Origin: an uncultured Bacteroidales bacterium
GTDB lineage: Bacteria > Bacteroidota > Bacteroidia > Bacteroidales > CAIXZF01
Assembly (NCBI GenBank): GCA_903923925.1
Contig: CAIXZF010000099.1
Coordinates: forward strand, 1-39,354
Direction of reading: 5' to 3'
DNA length: 39,354 nucleotides
Below the pieces are notes generated by a model. The model saw nothing but the letters and a program-made list of their open reading frames with translations. It ran no database searches and was not told the origin of the DNA. A program made the translations under genes and the position numbers. How positions within the stretch are numbered: the first letter of the stretch is position 1; each line of letters opens with the position of its first letter. Positions 1-8,464 of the stretch are shown here, one piece after another.

Positions 1-1
1 C

Positions 2-43
2 ATATCCTATGATGATTGGTGGAACAAAAATCTAAGATACTGA
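2..43 (+). CDS. Possible 3' end of an upstream gene (partial)
   Basis: The first bases read in one frame as ISYDDWWNKNLRY followed by TGA, which looks like a plausible protein tail. Another frame gives YPMMIGGTKI followed by TAA at 33-35, so the frame cannot be decided from so few codons. No product can be assigned. A gene ending here would be separated from the PorP/SprF gene by about 370 bases. Confidence 0.3.
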   Translation: MSYDDWWNKNLRY

Positions 44-410
44 TTTCTAAGGTTTTATAAAATTTATATTTTTATAATTTACTAACAATCAGACTGTTAA
101 CAACTTCGCGTTATCACACTTTTTAACCCTTGATTCGCATTTATAATAATTAAATGATCAAATCTCTCAATAACAATAATTTAGCAAATCAATCTGTTTT
201 AAATAAAAATTGAAATTGCAAATAGCTGTAACAAATACTCCGGTAATGCAGTATAAAATTGAGATAACAGACAACCTTCGGACTTGATTGTGGTCTTTAA
301 TATTGAAATTTATGAATTTTGAAAGAACATTTATTTTTTTGAAAAGCGTTTTTTTTAAAATTTTTCGTAATATTGTGACTTGAATTCGCTAATCTTTTGT
401 TGAAAATCAT
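44..410. other. AT-rich intergenic region upstream of the PorP/SprF gene
   Basis: This stretch of about 370 bases is very rich in A and T and has no credible ORF. I found no convincing terminator hairpin. TAATCTTTTG at 390-399 resembles a Bacteroidetes -7 element with a longer spacer, but it lies only 11 bases from the ATG and has only a weak TTCG partner upstream, so I do not call it. The promoter for the PorP/SprF gene is presumably somewhere in this interval. Confidence 0.5.
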
Positions 411-1409
411 ATGATCAAGAAGCTAAGCTGCGCACTGATTGCCACTTTCGTTATCTTATTAGGTGAGGTTAGTGAGGCGCAGGACCCCATTTTTTCTCAA
501 TTTTATGCCAATCCACTGTATTTAAACCCAGCATTGGCCGGTTCTGCAGTTTGCCCTCGCCTTGCTTTAAATTACAGGAACCAGTGGCCATCGATCGCGG
601 GAACCTACGTCACCTATAGTGCGTCCTACGATCAATACGTGGACAAAATCTCAGGTGGTATTGGGTTTCAGGCAGTATCGGACAGAGCTGGAGAAGGGGC
701 ACTAACGACCAATTATTTGAGTGGGGTTTATTCCTACCGCTTGAATATAAACAGGAAATTAACTCTTAATGCCGGATTTCAGGCAACCTACATGCAACGC
801 AGGCTCGACTGGGATAAGCTAACTTTCCCCGACATGATTGATCCAAAGTATGGATTCGTCAATCAAACAATGGAAAAACAACCTCCAAAGTTAAGTATTG
901 GTTTTGCGGATTTTTCCAGTGGAATTGTTCTCAGTAACAGCGATTATTTCTATACCGGAATTGCGGTTCATCACCTTACTCAACCAAATGAAGGATGGTA
1001 CAGTGATATTTCCAGCAAGCTTGATATGAAGCTTACGTTTCATGCCGGCGGTATTATTGACTTAAAAAGAAGAAGAAGTGGCGGACGTCAGCAGGAAGAT
1101 CCTACTTTGTCTCCAAACATTTTATACCAGCAACAGCAAAAATTCCAACAAATAAACTACGGTTTGTATTTCAACCGTTATCCATTTGTAGGTGGTTTAT
1201 GGTTCAGGCAAAATTTCAATAATCCTGATGCATTTATTTTGCTGGCGGGTTTCCAACAGCCAAGTTTTAAAATTGGCTATAGCTACGATCTGACTGTTTC
1301 CAAACTTACCAATATTACCGGGGGTGCTCATGAGATTTCATTCAGCTGGTTGTTCCCTTGTCCGGTAAAGAAGAAAAAGGTTAGGACAATAAACTGTCCA
1401 TCTTTCTAG
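411..1409 (+). CDS. PorP/SprF family T9SS outer-membrane protein
   Basis: A 332-residue protein of the PorP/SprF family, outer-membrane beta-barrel-like proteins that accompany the type IX secretion system and help secrete or anchor specific cargo. A signal peptide covers about residues 1-23. The mature start QDPIFSQFYANPLYLNPALA is the family hallmark. The rest is rich in alternating aromatic residues and in motifs such as YRNQWP and GGIGFQ. The ATG follows an AT-rich leader with no strong ribosome-binding site, as is usual in this phylum. The gene is followed almost at once by gldJ, so the two are probably co-transcribed. The family has many paralogues per genome; without a PorK-L-M-N block next door I cannot say whether this is PorP itself or a cargo-specific SprF-like copy. 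Confidence 0.9.
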   Translation: MIKKLSCALIATFVILLGEVSEAQDPIFSQFYANPLYLNPALAGSAVCPRLALNYRNQWPSIAGTYVTYSASYDQYVDKISGGIGFQAVSDRAGEGALTTNYLSGVYSYRLNINRKLTLNAGFQATYMQRRLDWDKLTFPDMIDPKYGFVNQTMEKQPPKLSIGFADFSSGIVLSNSDYFYTGIAVHHLTQPNEGWYSDISSKLDMKLTFHAGGIIDLKRRRSGGRQQEDPTLSPNILYQQQQKFQQINYGLYFNRYPFVGGLWFRQNFNNPDAFILLAGFQQPSFKIGYSYDLTVSKLTNITGGAHEISFSWLFPCPVKKKKVRTINCPSF

Positions 1410-1447
1410 TTTTTTTGATTCGTAAACTGATACTGACAGTGAATAAT

Positions 1448-2929
1448 ATGAAAAGGAAATTCAACATCCTATATAGTTTTGCAGCCGGGTTGATACTTCT
1501 CAGCCTGAGTTCCTGCAATAAGGAGGCATCTACTACCACAGGATGGGAGTACAACAATTCTAAAAACGGAGGATTTGAGGTCGTTGATTTCATCGAGCAA
1601 CAAACCGGACCGGGACTTGTGCTTATTGAAGGCGGTACATTTGTAATGGGCAATACTCAGGACAATGTTAACTACGACTGGAATAATGTTCCCCGCAGGG
1701 TTACAGTTTCTTCATTTTATATGGATGAAACCGAAGTCCGCAACTTAGACTATCTGGAATACCTTTACTGGACCAGAAGAGTTTATGGAACAGATTATCC
1801 GGAAGTTTACCGTAAAGCTTTACCTGATTCACTGGTATGGCGCGATCGTCTGGCATTCAATGAACCACTAGTTGAACTCTATCTGAGACATCCTGCTTAC
1901 AGGAACTATCCTGTAGTTGGAATAAACTGGAAACAGGCAAACAATTATTGCGCCTGGAGAACAGACAGGGTAAATGAAATGATTTTAGTTGAACAGGGAA
2001 TCCTTGATTGGGATCCTGACCAGCTAAACGAGAATAACTTCAATACCGATGCTTATCTGGCTGGTCAGTATGAAGGACTGGTAAACAAACCTTTACAGGA
2101 TCTAAACCCATCAGGTACTGGTGAGCGTAAAGTTCGCATGGAAGATGGGATCCTTCTACCTCGTTACAGACTCCCAACCGAAGCTGAATGGGAATTTGCT
2201 TCCCTTGGCCTCATTGGAAATACACAGTTTGAACGTATTGTTGAAAGAAGAAATTATCCATGGAACGGGAATTATACCAGAACCAATGATGATAAGTTTT
2301 ACGGTAATTTTGTTGCTAACTTCATGAGAGGACGTGGTGACTACATGGGAGTTGCCGGGAATCTTAATGATGGCGCAGATGCTACTGCTCCTGTTACCAG
2401 TTATTGGCCAAATGATTATGGCCTGTATAATATGGCCGGTAATGTTAGCGAATGGGTAATGGATGTTTACAGGCCGTTAACTCATGAAGACATGACTGAT
2501 TTCAGGCCATTCAGAGGGAATGAATATAAAACTCAGCAACGTGATACTGAAGGGTATATAGCTGAAAAAGATAGTCTTGGTCATATTATCTGGAGAGATG
2601 TTACTGTTGAGGAATCAACCACCCGCAGAAATTATCGTAAATCAGACAATATCAATTACCTTGATGGTGACTTTGCTTCCACAATTCAGAAAGATTGGAC
2701 TGAAGTACCTGAAGGAAATAAAACTACGAGTTCCCAAATGTACGACTACAGCATGACATCTATGATTAATGATAATGCAAGAGTCTATAAAGGTGCTTCA
2801 TGGAAGGACAGGGCGTATTATTTAAGCCCTGGAACCAGGAGGTTCCTTGATGAGAACCAATCAACAGATTTTATTGGTTTCCGCTGCGCAATGGTAAGGG
2901 TAGGAAGCCCGGTTGCAGGTGGAAATTAA
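1448..2929 (+). CDS. gldJ: Gliding motility/T9SS lipoprotein GldJ
   Basis: GldJ is an outer-membrane lipoprotein with a formylglycine-generating-enzyme (SUMF1)-like fold. In Flavobacterium johnsoniae it is needed for gliding and for stability of the T9SS component GldK. From the ATG at 1448 the protein has 493 residues. A lipoprotein signal peptide ends LSLSSC, giving lipidated Cys23. Family-typical stretches follow: GPGLVLIEGGTFVMG, YMDETEVRNLDYLEYL, PVVGINWKQA, RLPTEAEWEFAS, NMAGNVSEWVMDVYRP, VYKGASWKDRAYYL and FIGFRCAMVRVG. The FGE-like domain spans roughly residues 55-490. An upstream TTG at 1415 would add 11 residues before the signal peptide, so I prefer 1448. GldJ rather than GldK is chosen because of the GWEYNNSKNGGFE opening and the RGRGDYMGVAGNLNDGAD segment. 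Its neighbour murF matches an arrangement I recall from other Bacteroidota. Confidence 0.92.
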   Translation: MKRKFNILYSFAAGLILLSLSSCNKEASTTTGWEYNNSKNGGFEVVDFIEQQTGPGLVLIEGGTFVMGNTQDNVNYDWNNVPRRVTVSSFYMDETEVRNLDYLEYLYWTRRVYGTDYPEVYRKALPDSLVWRDRLAFNEPLVELYLRHPAYRNYPVVGINWKQANNYCAWRTDRVNEMILVEQGILDWDPDQLNENNFNTDAYLAGQYEGLVNKPLQDLNPSGTGERKVRMEDGILLPRYRLPTEAEWEFASLGLIGNTQFERIVERRNYPWNGNYTRTNDDKFYGNFVANFMRGRGDYMGVAGNLNDGADATAPVTSYWPNDYGLYNMAGNVSEWVMDVYRPLTHEDMTDFRPFRGNEYKTQQRDTEGYIAEKDSLGHIIWRDVTVEESTTRRNYRKSDNINYLDGDFASTIQKDWTEVPEGNKTTSSQMYDYSMTSMINDNARVYKGASWKDRAYYLSPGTRRFLDENQSTDFIGFRCAMVRVGSPVAGGN

Positions 2930-2950
2930 TTTTTAATTCAAGAAATTTTA

Positions 2951-2983
2951 GCCCCATTAATTGTGAATTAATGGGGCTTTTTT
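2951..2983 (+). terminator. Rho-independent terminator after gldJ
   Basis: A perfect 10-bp stem, GCCCCATTAA (2951-2960) with TTAATGGGGC (2968-2977), encloses a 7-base loop and is followed by six T residues (2978-2983). It starts 21 bases after the gldJ stop codon. The murF ATG at 2989 follows only five bases after the T run, so murF expression from the gldJ side would need read-through. Confidence 0.85.
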
Positions 2984-2988
2984 GTACT

Positions 2989-4278
2989 ATGGAAATACAG
3001 CAACTCTATAAAATATTTCAAAAGCACAGCTCTGTATCAACAGACACCAGAAAGATCGAACCCGGTGGAATTTTTTTCGCACTAAAAGGTGAGAATTACA
3101 ATGGGAATAAATTCGCAGAGAAAGCTCTGGTAGCTGGTGCATCCTATTCCATCATCGACGATCCCGGTCTAAAAGATTCAAATGACAGGTTTATTTTTGT
3201 TCCTGACTGCCTCACTGCTTTGCAGCAACTAGCGAAATATCACAGAAACAAGCTGAAAATAAAAATTATCGGAATAACCGGTACGAATGGTAAAACTACA
3301 ACAAAGGAATTGGTGTATGCTGTTTTGGCATCAGCATTTAGTGTTCAGGCTACACGAGGGAATTTCAACAATCATATAGGCGTTCCCTTAACTTTGCTTG
3401 AATTGAAAGAAAGTACTGAGATCGCCATTATTGAAATGGGAGCAAACCATCCTGGAGAAATAGCTGATTTGTGCGAACTCTCTTCACCTGATTATGGCAT
3501 TATTACGAATATCGGCAAAGCTCACCTTGAAGGATTCGGAGATAGTGAAACAATAATTGAAACAAAACGTGCACTTTACGAGGCGGTTCGGAAAAAAAAT
3601 GGGACGCTTATCGTGAACAACGACAATGAACTGCTTTTAGAACTTTCGAAAGGAATAGCCCGATTTACGTTTGGCAGAATTTCAAAAGGAGATATTAATG
3701 GCCAAATTGTTGCAAATAATCCTTTCCTGGAATTGTCGTTTGAATTTGATGGATCTAAGAAAGTAAAAACCAGACTAATTGGGTCCTATAATTTCGAAAA
3801 TGTTATGGCCGCCGTGTGCTGCGGTATTTTTTTCAAGACTCCTACGAGTAAAATTGTTCAGAGTCTTGAAAATTATACTCCATCTAATAACCGCTCTCAG
3901 GTAATGAAAACCGCTGCAAACCTATTAATTCTCGATGCCTATAACGCTAATCCGACTAGTCTTGAAAAGGCTATATTAAACTTTATAGACTTAAATTATA
4001 CCGATAAAGTTTTGATAATTGGCGACATGCTTGAGTTGGGAAAAGCTGAAGACCTGGAGCATTCAGCTATTCTGGAAACACTTTCAGAAATCCAGGATGT
4101 TGAAATAATACTGATTGGCCCCGTATTTCATAGGTTATACAGGCAATTGTCCTTTAAGACATTTGAAAATGTTGAAGTTGCGAAGCAGTACCTTATCAAC
4201 TACCCAATGAAGAACAAAACTATCCTGCTTAAAGGTTCGAGAGGGATCCATCTTGAACTTCTGAACGAAGTACTTTAA
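2989..4278 (+). CDS. murF: UDP-MurNAc-tripeptide:D-Ala-D-Ala ligase MurF
   Basis: MurF joins D-Ala-D-Ala to UDP-MurNAc-tripeptide with ATP, the last cytoplasmic step in building the peptidoglycan precursor. The 429-residue protein has the N-terminal UDP-binding domain (STDTRKIEPGGIFFALKG), the ATP loop GITGTNGKTTTKE near residue 100, the central ligase signature (EMGANHPGEIADL, TNIGKAHLEGFG) and the MurF motif LDAYNANPTSLEKA in the C-terminal part. All key motifs look intact. An in-frame ATG at 2971 lies inside the terminator stem and would add six residues with no family support, so the ATG at 2989 is used. anmK follows after 8 bases. A second, divergent MurF domain occurs in this window at 28535-31027. 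Confidence 0.95.
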   Translation: MEIQQLYKIFQKHSSVSTDTRKIEPGGIFFALKGENYNGNKFAEKALVAGASYSIIDDPGLKDSNDRFIFVPDCLTALQQLAKYHRNKLKIKIIGITGTNGKTTTKELVYAVLASAFSVQATRGNFNNHIGVPLTLLELKESTEIAIIEMGANHPGEIADLCELSSPDYGIITNIGKAHLEGFGDSETIIETKRALYEAVRKKNGTLIVNNDNELLLELSKGIARFTFGRISKGDINGQIVANNPFLELSFEFDGSKKVKTRLIGSYNFENVMAAVCCGIFFKTPTSKIVQSLENYTPSNNRSQVMKTAANLLILDAYNANPTSLEKAILNFIDLNYTDKVLIIGDMLELGKAEDLEHSAILETLSEIQDVEIILIGPVFHRLYRQLSFKTFENVEVAKQYLINYPMKNKTILLKGSRGIHLELLNEVL

Positions 4279-4286
4279 ATTAATAA

Positions 4287-5351
4287 ATGAGCAACAAGAC
4301 TATTACTTCAATAGGGCTAATGTCGGGGACTTCACTGGATGGAGTAGATATTGCCTGTTGTTTCTTCGAGCAGAAAAACAACAACTGGTCTTATGAGATT
4401 TTAAGTGCTGAAACTATTGAATATCCATTTATTTGGAAAAACAGACTTAAAGAAATTGAGCATTCAGATGCTTTCAGTTTGGCAAGAACTAATAGTGAAT
4501 ATGGAATTTATCTTGGCCGTTTAGTGAAATTATTTACAGAAAAATTTCAGCTGAAAGCAGATATCGTTTCTTCCCATGGCCATACTATCTTCCATCAACC
4601 CTCACTTGGATTGACATTACAAATAGGACATGGTGCAAATATTGCTGCGGAAAGCGGACTCATTACAGTATGTGATTTCAGAACAATGGATGTTGCCCTT
4701 GGTGGGCAAGGCGCACCATTAGTGCCTATCGGAGATAAGTATTTATTTGGTTCTTACAGTCATTGTTTGAATTTAGGTGGTTTCTGTAATATTTCCTTTG
4801 AAAAAAATGGAGAACGAATTGCTTATGATATTTCACCTTGTAACATTGTATTAAATTATTTTACAGAGAAGCTATCATTACCATTTGATAATGATGGACG
4901 GATTGCTCAATCAGGAAACTTGAATATCCCTTTACTGTCGGAACTTAATTCATTACCTTTTTATTCGTTGATACCTCCCAAATCTTTAGGAAAAAATTGG
5001 GTTTATTCTGAGTTTTTGCCAATCATTAAAGAATTCAAGATCCCTGTTCCGGATATTCTCCGAAGCCTTGTTGAGCACATTGCCATTCAGATTTCCAGTG
5101 CAATTGAACCCGGGACCGATACAAAACTCCTGGTAAGCGGAGGTGGAGTTCATAATGGGTATTTGCTTAGCAGATTGAAAGAACTTAATTCTATCCACAT
5201 CGAAATTCCGGATAGGTTTACAATTGATTTTAAGGAGGCATTAATTTTTGCTTTTCTGGGAGCTTTACGGTATACGGGAGAGATTAATGTTCTCAGTTCT
5301 GTAACAGGAGCGATCAGAAATAACATTGGAGGTGCAATTTATACGCCATAA
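4287..5351 (+). CDS. anmK: Anhydro-N-acetylmuramic acid kinase AnmK
   Basis: AnmK phosphorylates and opens 1,6-anhydro-MurNAc, returning it to MurNAc-6-phosphate during peptidoglycan recycling. The 354-residue length is usual. Family motifs are clear: GLMSGTSLDGVDIA at the N-terminus (ATP-binding phosphate loop), SSHGHTIFHQP, QIGHGANIAAESG, VCDFRTMDVALGGQGAPLVP, LNLGGFCNIS and LVSGGGVHNGYLLSRL near the C-terminus. It lies 8 bases behind murF, so de novo synthesis and salvage of muropeptide material are probably co-transcribed. The gene ends at a hairpin shared with the convergent operon on the other strand. Confidence 0.95.
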   Translation: MSNKTITSIGLMSGTSLDGVDIACCFFEQKNNNWSYEILSAETIEYPFIWKNRLKEIEHSDAFSLARTNSEYGIYLGRLVKLFTEKFQLKADIVSSHGHTIFHQPSLGLTLQIGHGANIAAESGLITVCDFRTMDVALGGQGAPLVPIGDKYLFGSYSHCLNLGGFCNISFEKNGERIAYDISPCNIVLNYFTEKLSLPFDNDGRIAQSGNLNIPLLSELNSLPFYSLIPPKSLGKNWVYSEFLPIIKEFKIPVPDILRSLVEHIAIQISSAIEPGTDTKLLVSGGGVHNGYLLSRLKELNSIHIEIPDRFTIDFKEALIFAFLGALRYTGEINVLSSVTGAIRNNIGGAIYTP

Positions 5352-5354
5352 ACG

Positions 5355-5394
5355 CAGAAAGGCCGGAAAATTCCAGCCCTTCTGTTAATTTTTT
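5355..5394. terminator. Hairpin terminator between convergent genes
   Basis: An imperfect 12-bp stem, CAGAAAGGCCGG (5355-5366) with CCAGCCCTTCTG (5373-5384), has two mismatches and a 6-base loop and is followed by TTAATTTTTT. It begins four bases after the anmK stop. It sits between anmK (plus) and the Spy-like gene (minus), so it may stop transcription from both sides, though the T run favours the plus strand. Confidence 0.65.
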
Positions 5395-5404
5395 ACAAGC
5401 GAAG

Positions 5405-5968
5405 TTATTTCATTGGACCTTCCTCTCCCATCGGTCCAGGACCTCGTGATCCATGTTTCTTTCCTTTACCCATCTTTCTCCCTGGTCCTTTCTTATTTTT
5501 CTCTCCTTTATGCCTATCAAAAAACAGTCTTTGATCATCGGTGAGCATGCTACGGATCTCCTGCTCCATCTGACTTTTCTTCTTCATCAGCTGTCCTTGT
5601 ATAGCAGTTAATTCATCAATTGTTTTTTCAATTTCAACCTGATTTGCTTTATCTGCTTCGGATAAGGTTTTCAGATGAGCACGCTTTTCAGCGATCTGAT
5701 TTCGAAAATTTTTAGCCTCCTTGCGAAATTTTAATCCTGTTTGCTTAATCTTCTTTTCCTGTTCTTTAGTTAATTCGGGGATTTTCAGGAAAGGTTTTTC
5801 TTTTCTATCCATTTTTGTAGAATCTCCTCTGTTCCCTCCCCGGTGTATTCCCGTTCCAGGACCATTCCCCTGGTCAGCACCAGGTTGAGCATTTGATGTT
5901 ATTGCCAGCATAATAATCATTATCAGGCCAGTCATTTTCGCTAAACTGAATTTCAAGTTTGTGTTCAT
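5405..5968 (-). CDS. Spy/CpxP-like periplasmic protein
   Basis: A 187-residue secreted protein with a signal peptide at residues 1-27 (ending TSNA before QPGADQG). A helical, highly charged core at about 55-145 contains LTKEQEKKIKQ and the closing MLTDDQRLFFDRHKG, the LTxxQ-type pattern of Spy/CpxP-like periplasmic chaperones and metal or stress sensors. The flanks are low-complexity: an N-terminal Gly/Asn segment and a C-terminal Gly/Lys/Pro tail (GPGRKMGKGKK, GPGPMGEEGPMK). It is the last gene of a four-gene minus-strand group headed by an ECF sigma factor, 33 bases after the CnrX-like gene. An envelope-stress role is inferred from this context; the sequence alone supports only 'Spy-like, helical, periplasmic'. 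Confidence 0.7.
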   Translation of the reverse strand: MNTNLKFSLAKMTGLIMIIMLAITSNAQPGADQGNGPGTGIHRGGNRGDSTKMDRKEKPFLKIPELTKEQEKKIKQTGLKFRKEAKNFRNQIAEKRAHLKTLSEADKANQVEIEKTIDELTAIQGQLMKKKSQMEQEIRSMLTDDQRLFFDRHKGEKNKKGPGRKMGKGKKHGSRGPGPMGEEGPMK

Positions 5969-6001
5969 TTGATATTAATATTGATTTCTATGGTTTCTAC
6001 T

Positions 6002-6514
6002 TTAATCCCCAATCCTATGGCGGTGTGGCCTGGTTCTTCCAGGTCCGTCTGCTTCCAGGATTTGCCTGTACATTCTGCACAGTTGCTTGCATTGTTCCGG
6101 ATTGCAACCCGATTGTACATTAATAAAGTGTTTTATTGCCATTTTCTTTAATTTGCCATGCAATTGGCCAAATTCATCAGCGGTTTTAAAAAGTTTTACT
6201 GTATCCGGTTTGGATTCTGATAAACCTTTAAAGATTTCTTCTCTTTTGGTTTTAAGTGAATCCAGAACTGGTTTTGTTTCATTAAAAAAGTCCTGTCGTA
6301 GTTTTTTAAAAGCGATTCTTTGATCAGAGTCAAGATTAAGCTCCTTTTCCATGGCTTTGCCCATTGGACCATCCGACCCCGGTGGCAGTAGTTCGTGGTG
6401 AGGTCTATACGTAAGATATACTATTGTGCCCAGAGCACTGATATTCAATACCAGTAAAAAGACAAGAGCATAAATAATCCATTTTTTATTCAAATTCTGG
6501 TCCATTTCATTCAT
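6002..6514 (-). CDS. Membrane-anchored CnrX/Spy-like periplasmic sensor
   Basis: A 170-residue protein with one N-terminal membrane segment (about residues 11-33, IIYALVFLLVLNISALGTIV) and a periplasmic helical domain containing ELNLDSDQRIAFKKLRQDF. It resembles the periplasmic heavy-metal-sensor family (CnrX/Spy). A Cys cluster, SGCNPEQCKQLCRMYRQI, lies near residues 135-152, and the tail is rich in Arg and His (TRPHRHRIGD), so metal or redox sensing is plausible but not shown. Its ATG overlaps the end of the putative anti-sigma gene by 8 bases, indicating translational coupling. In CnrYXH-like systems a protein of this type modulates an anti-sigma factor; the same logic is inferred here. 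Confidence 0.7.
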   Translation of the reverse strand: MNEMDQNLNKKWIIYALVFLLVLNISALGTIVYLTYRPHHELLPPGSDGPMGKAMEKELNLDSDQRIAFKKLRQDFFNETKPVLDSLKTKREEIFKGLSESKPDTVKLFKTADEFGQLHGKLKKMAIKHFINVQSGCNPEQCKQLCRMYRQILEADGPGRTRPHRHRIGD

Positions 6515-6869
6515 TTATTTCAGGTGAATAATAGGCCTCATAAACAGTTTGATCAACATTTCCCTGATAATATGCATTAAAGACTTCTTCATTAGCAACA
6601 ATACTTTGCTGCGATTCTTTATACGAAGCCCAGCTTGAAAAATCGACCATTCCAACTCCGAAAATTACACCTGCTATTATAAGTAATGCAACAGGGATAG
6701 GACGCAATAAATATTTCATATAGGAGCCAGAAATACCTGTGTTGGAATTTTGGCTATTTTCCAACCTCTGCAGAACCCTTATATAAAAAAATGGTGATGC
6801 TTCGATATTTTTCTGAGCCTGTATTGTTTCATCAAGCAATTTTAGAATATCGTAATCGTCGGATTTCAT
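6507..6869 (-). CDS. Putative membrane anti-sigma factor
   Basis: A 120-residue protein with a cytoplasmic helical N-terminus (about residues 1-65, including LLDETIQAQKNIEASPFFYIRVLQRLE), one membrane helix at about 70-90 (PIPVALLIIAGVIFGVGMV) and a short periplasmic tail of about 30 residues. No family signature can be named with certainty. Its position directly after an ECF sigma gene (49-base gap), its topology and its overlap with the CnrX-like gene argue for an anti-sigma factor. It has no zinc-binding HxxxCxxC motif, so it would not be a ZAS-type protein. The alternative is an uncharacterised membrane protein of the same operon. Confidence 0.6.
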   Translation of the reverse strand: MKSDDYDILKLLDETIQAQKNIEASPFFYIRVLQRLENSQNSNTGISGSYMKYLLRPIPVALLIIAGVIFGVGMVDFSSWASYKESQQSIVANEEVFNAYYQGNVDQTVYEAYYSPEINE

Positions 6870-6918
6870 TTTATCTGTTTTAAATTAGACAATATTACTA
6901 TTAAAAACTTGCGAAAAA

Positions 6919-7485
6919 CTAAGTGGATTTTTTAGTCATTTTTTTTACAATTGTTGCTTTAGCTCTAAAAATTAATGATTCTACAGATGAAAGACTGATT
7001 TTCATTACTTCAGAGATTTCCTTGTACGATAAGTCCTCATATTTATTAAGAGTAAAAGCGACCTTCTGTGAATCTGTAAGGCTTTCAATTGCAGCGTGCA
7101 ATTCAGCCTGGTTTTCGTTTTTTATTAGTTGTTCATCAGGCAGCAGATTCAGATCAGAAGGTATAATATCAGAAATCTTCTTACCTGCAAACAAGGATTC
7201 TATGTTAAGCAACCATTGTTTTTTCTTATTTTTTTTAATCAGATTAAGGGACTTATTCACTGCAATCCTGTAAAGCCAGGTAGAAAGAGATGAATCTGAC
7301 CGGAATGAATGAATAGATTGAAAAACTTCAACAAAAACATCCTGTGCAATATCTTCTGCATCTTCAATATTTTGCAATAATCCAAGGCAGGTACGAATTA
7401 CATTCTGATTGTATTGGTCGACAAGGTATTTGAAGGCCAGCTGATCATTACTTTTCAGACCGATAATTATCTCCCTTTCATCCAT
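6919..7485 (-). CDS. ECF-type RNA polymerase sigma factor
   Basis: A 188-residue sigma-70-family protein of the extracytoplasmic-function type. Region 2 spans roughly residues 15-85, with EDAEDIAQDVFVEVFQSI and FRSDSSLSTWLYRIAVNKSL (core binding and -10 recognition). Region 4 spans about 125-182, with LTDSQKVAFTLNKYEDLSY and the helix-turn-helix EISEVMKISLSSVESLIFRA. Length and lack of region 3 fit the class. It heads a minus-strand operon with the putative anti-sigma factor and two Spy/CnrX-like proteins. The 247 bases upstream are shared with the divergent exbB. There, TATCTTTA (7529 to 7522 on the minus strand) resembles a -7 element, but no clear -33 partner is visible. Confidence 0.9.
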   Translation of the reverse strand: MDEREIIIGLKSNDQLAFKYLVDQYNQNVIRTCLGLLQNIEDAEDIAQDVFVEVFQSIHSFRSDSSLSTWLYRIAVNKSLNLIKKNKKKQWLLNIESLFAGKKISDIIPSDLNLLPDEQLIKNENQAELHAAIESLTDSQKVAFTLNKYEDLSYKEISEVMKISLSSVESLIFRAKATIVKKMTKKST

Positions 7486-7732
7486 TCATTAAAAGAAATC
7501 TTACTGATTTGACAACAATAGTAAAGATAACTTGCGGTATAGATGTTTTAATATTTATAATGAAATTTATTTTTTGTAAAATAAATCAAGGTATATGGGA
7601 GTTTATCATAATCTACAGGCACTTAAAGCTGAGAAACCTATTAACATTCAGTTGTTTAAAAATCAAGGAAAAGCGAGAGAAACACTACCATATAATATCT
7701 ACTTTTAACTCAGCTTTAATTTAACTCCAATT

Positions 7733-8464
7733 ATGATTCCGGGAATTCTTTTACAGATCACGAACACGGCGGCTGTTGCTGCTGATACAGTTCACAAAGT
7801 GACAACACAGGCGTTGACAACCACAGTACAACCTCAGGTTCAGAGTTTGCCTATCTGGGAGCTGCTTATTAAAGGTGGGGTTATTATGATTCCGCTTTTT
7901 ATACTTTCACTGATGGCAGTTTATTTTTTCTTTGAACGATTGATTGCAATTAAGAAGGCCAGTAGAACGAATGCGAATTTCATGAATAACATTCGTGATT
8001 TTATTTTCGACTACAAACTGGATTCAGCCAAAGCATTGTGTAAATCAACAAATTCACCTATTTCGCGAATGGTTGAAAAAGGCCTGACCCGCATAGGTAA
8101 ACCTATTGATGAGATAGAGCGTTCACTGGAAAGTGTAGGCAAATATGAAGTATCGAAACTTGAGAAGAATCTCAAGATTCTGGGAATAGTTGCCGGTATT
8201 GCCCCTATGTTAGGATTTATCGGAACAATTATGGGTGTTATCAAGATTTTTTACAACATCTCCTTAGCTGACAATATCAGTATTGGTATTATCGCGGGTG
8301 GGTTATACGAAAAAATGATTACCAGTGCTACTGGTCTGATAATCGGAGTACTTGCTTACGCTGGTTTCCATTACCTGAATATTTTACTTGACAAGGTAAT
8401 TTTTATGCTGGAAGACAGTTCAAATGAATTTCTTGACATACTTCAGAAGGAGGCTAAGTCATGA
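7733..8464 (+). CDS. exbB: ExbB/TolQ/MotA family proton channel subunit
   Basis: A 243-residue inner-membrane protein of the MotA/TolQ/ExbB family, which forms the pentameric proton channel that powers TonB-dependent uptake. After an N-terminal segment of about 45 residues there are three membrane helices: around 47-70 (GGVIMIPLFILSLMAVYFFF), around 140-165 and around 180-205. The family signature LGIVAGIAPMLGFIGTIMG is present. The gene overlaps exbD by four bases (ATGA), so translation is coupled. exbB, exbD, tonB and folC run in that order with almost no gaps. Confidence 0.92.
   Translation: MIPGILLQITNTAAVAADTVHKVTTQALTTTVQPQVQSLPIWELLIKGGVIMIPLFILSLMAVYFFFERLIAIKKASRTNANFMNNIRDFIFDYKLDSAKALCKSTNSPISRMVEKGLTRIGKPIDEIERSLESVGKYEVSKLEKNLKILGIVAGIAPMLGFIGTIMGVIKIFYNISLADNISIGIIAGGLYEKMITSATGLIIGVLAYAGFHYLNILLDKVIFMLEDSSNEFLDILQKEAKS

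Noticed and set aside
1415-1447. Upstream TTG start for gldJ
   Set aside because: It would place 11 residues before a normal lipoprotein signal peptide beginning at ATG 1448.
2971-2988. Upstream ATG for murF
   Set aside because: It lies in the right arm of the post-gldJ terminator and adds six residues without family support; the ATG at 2989 fits MurF N-termini.
7509-7724. 71-codon plus-strand ORF between the sigma factor and exbB
   Set aside because: Composition is that of translated AT-rich intergenic DNA, with no domain or ribosome-binding site; the region is better explained as a divergent promoter.
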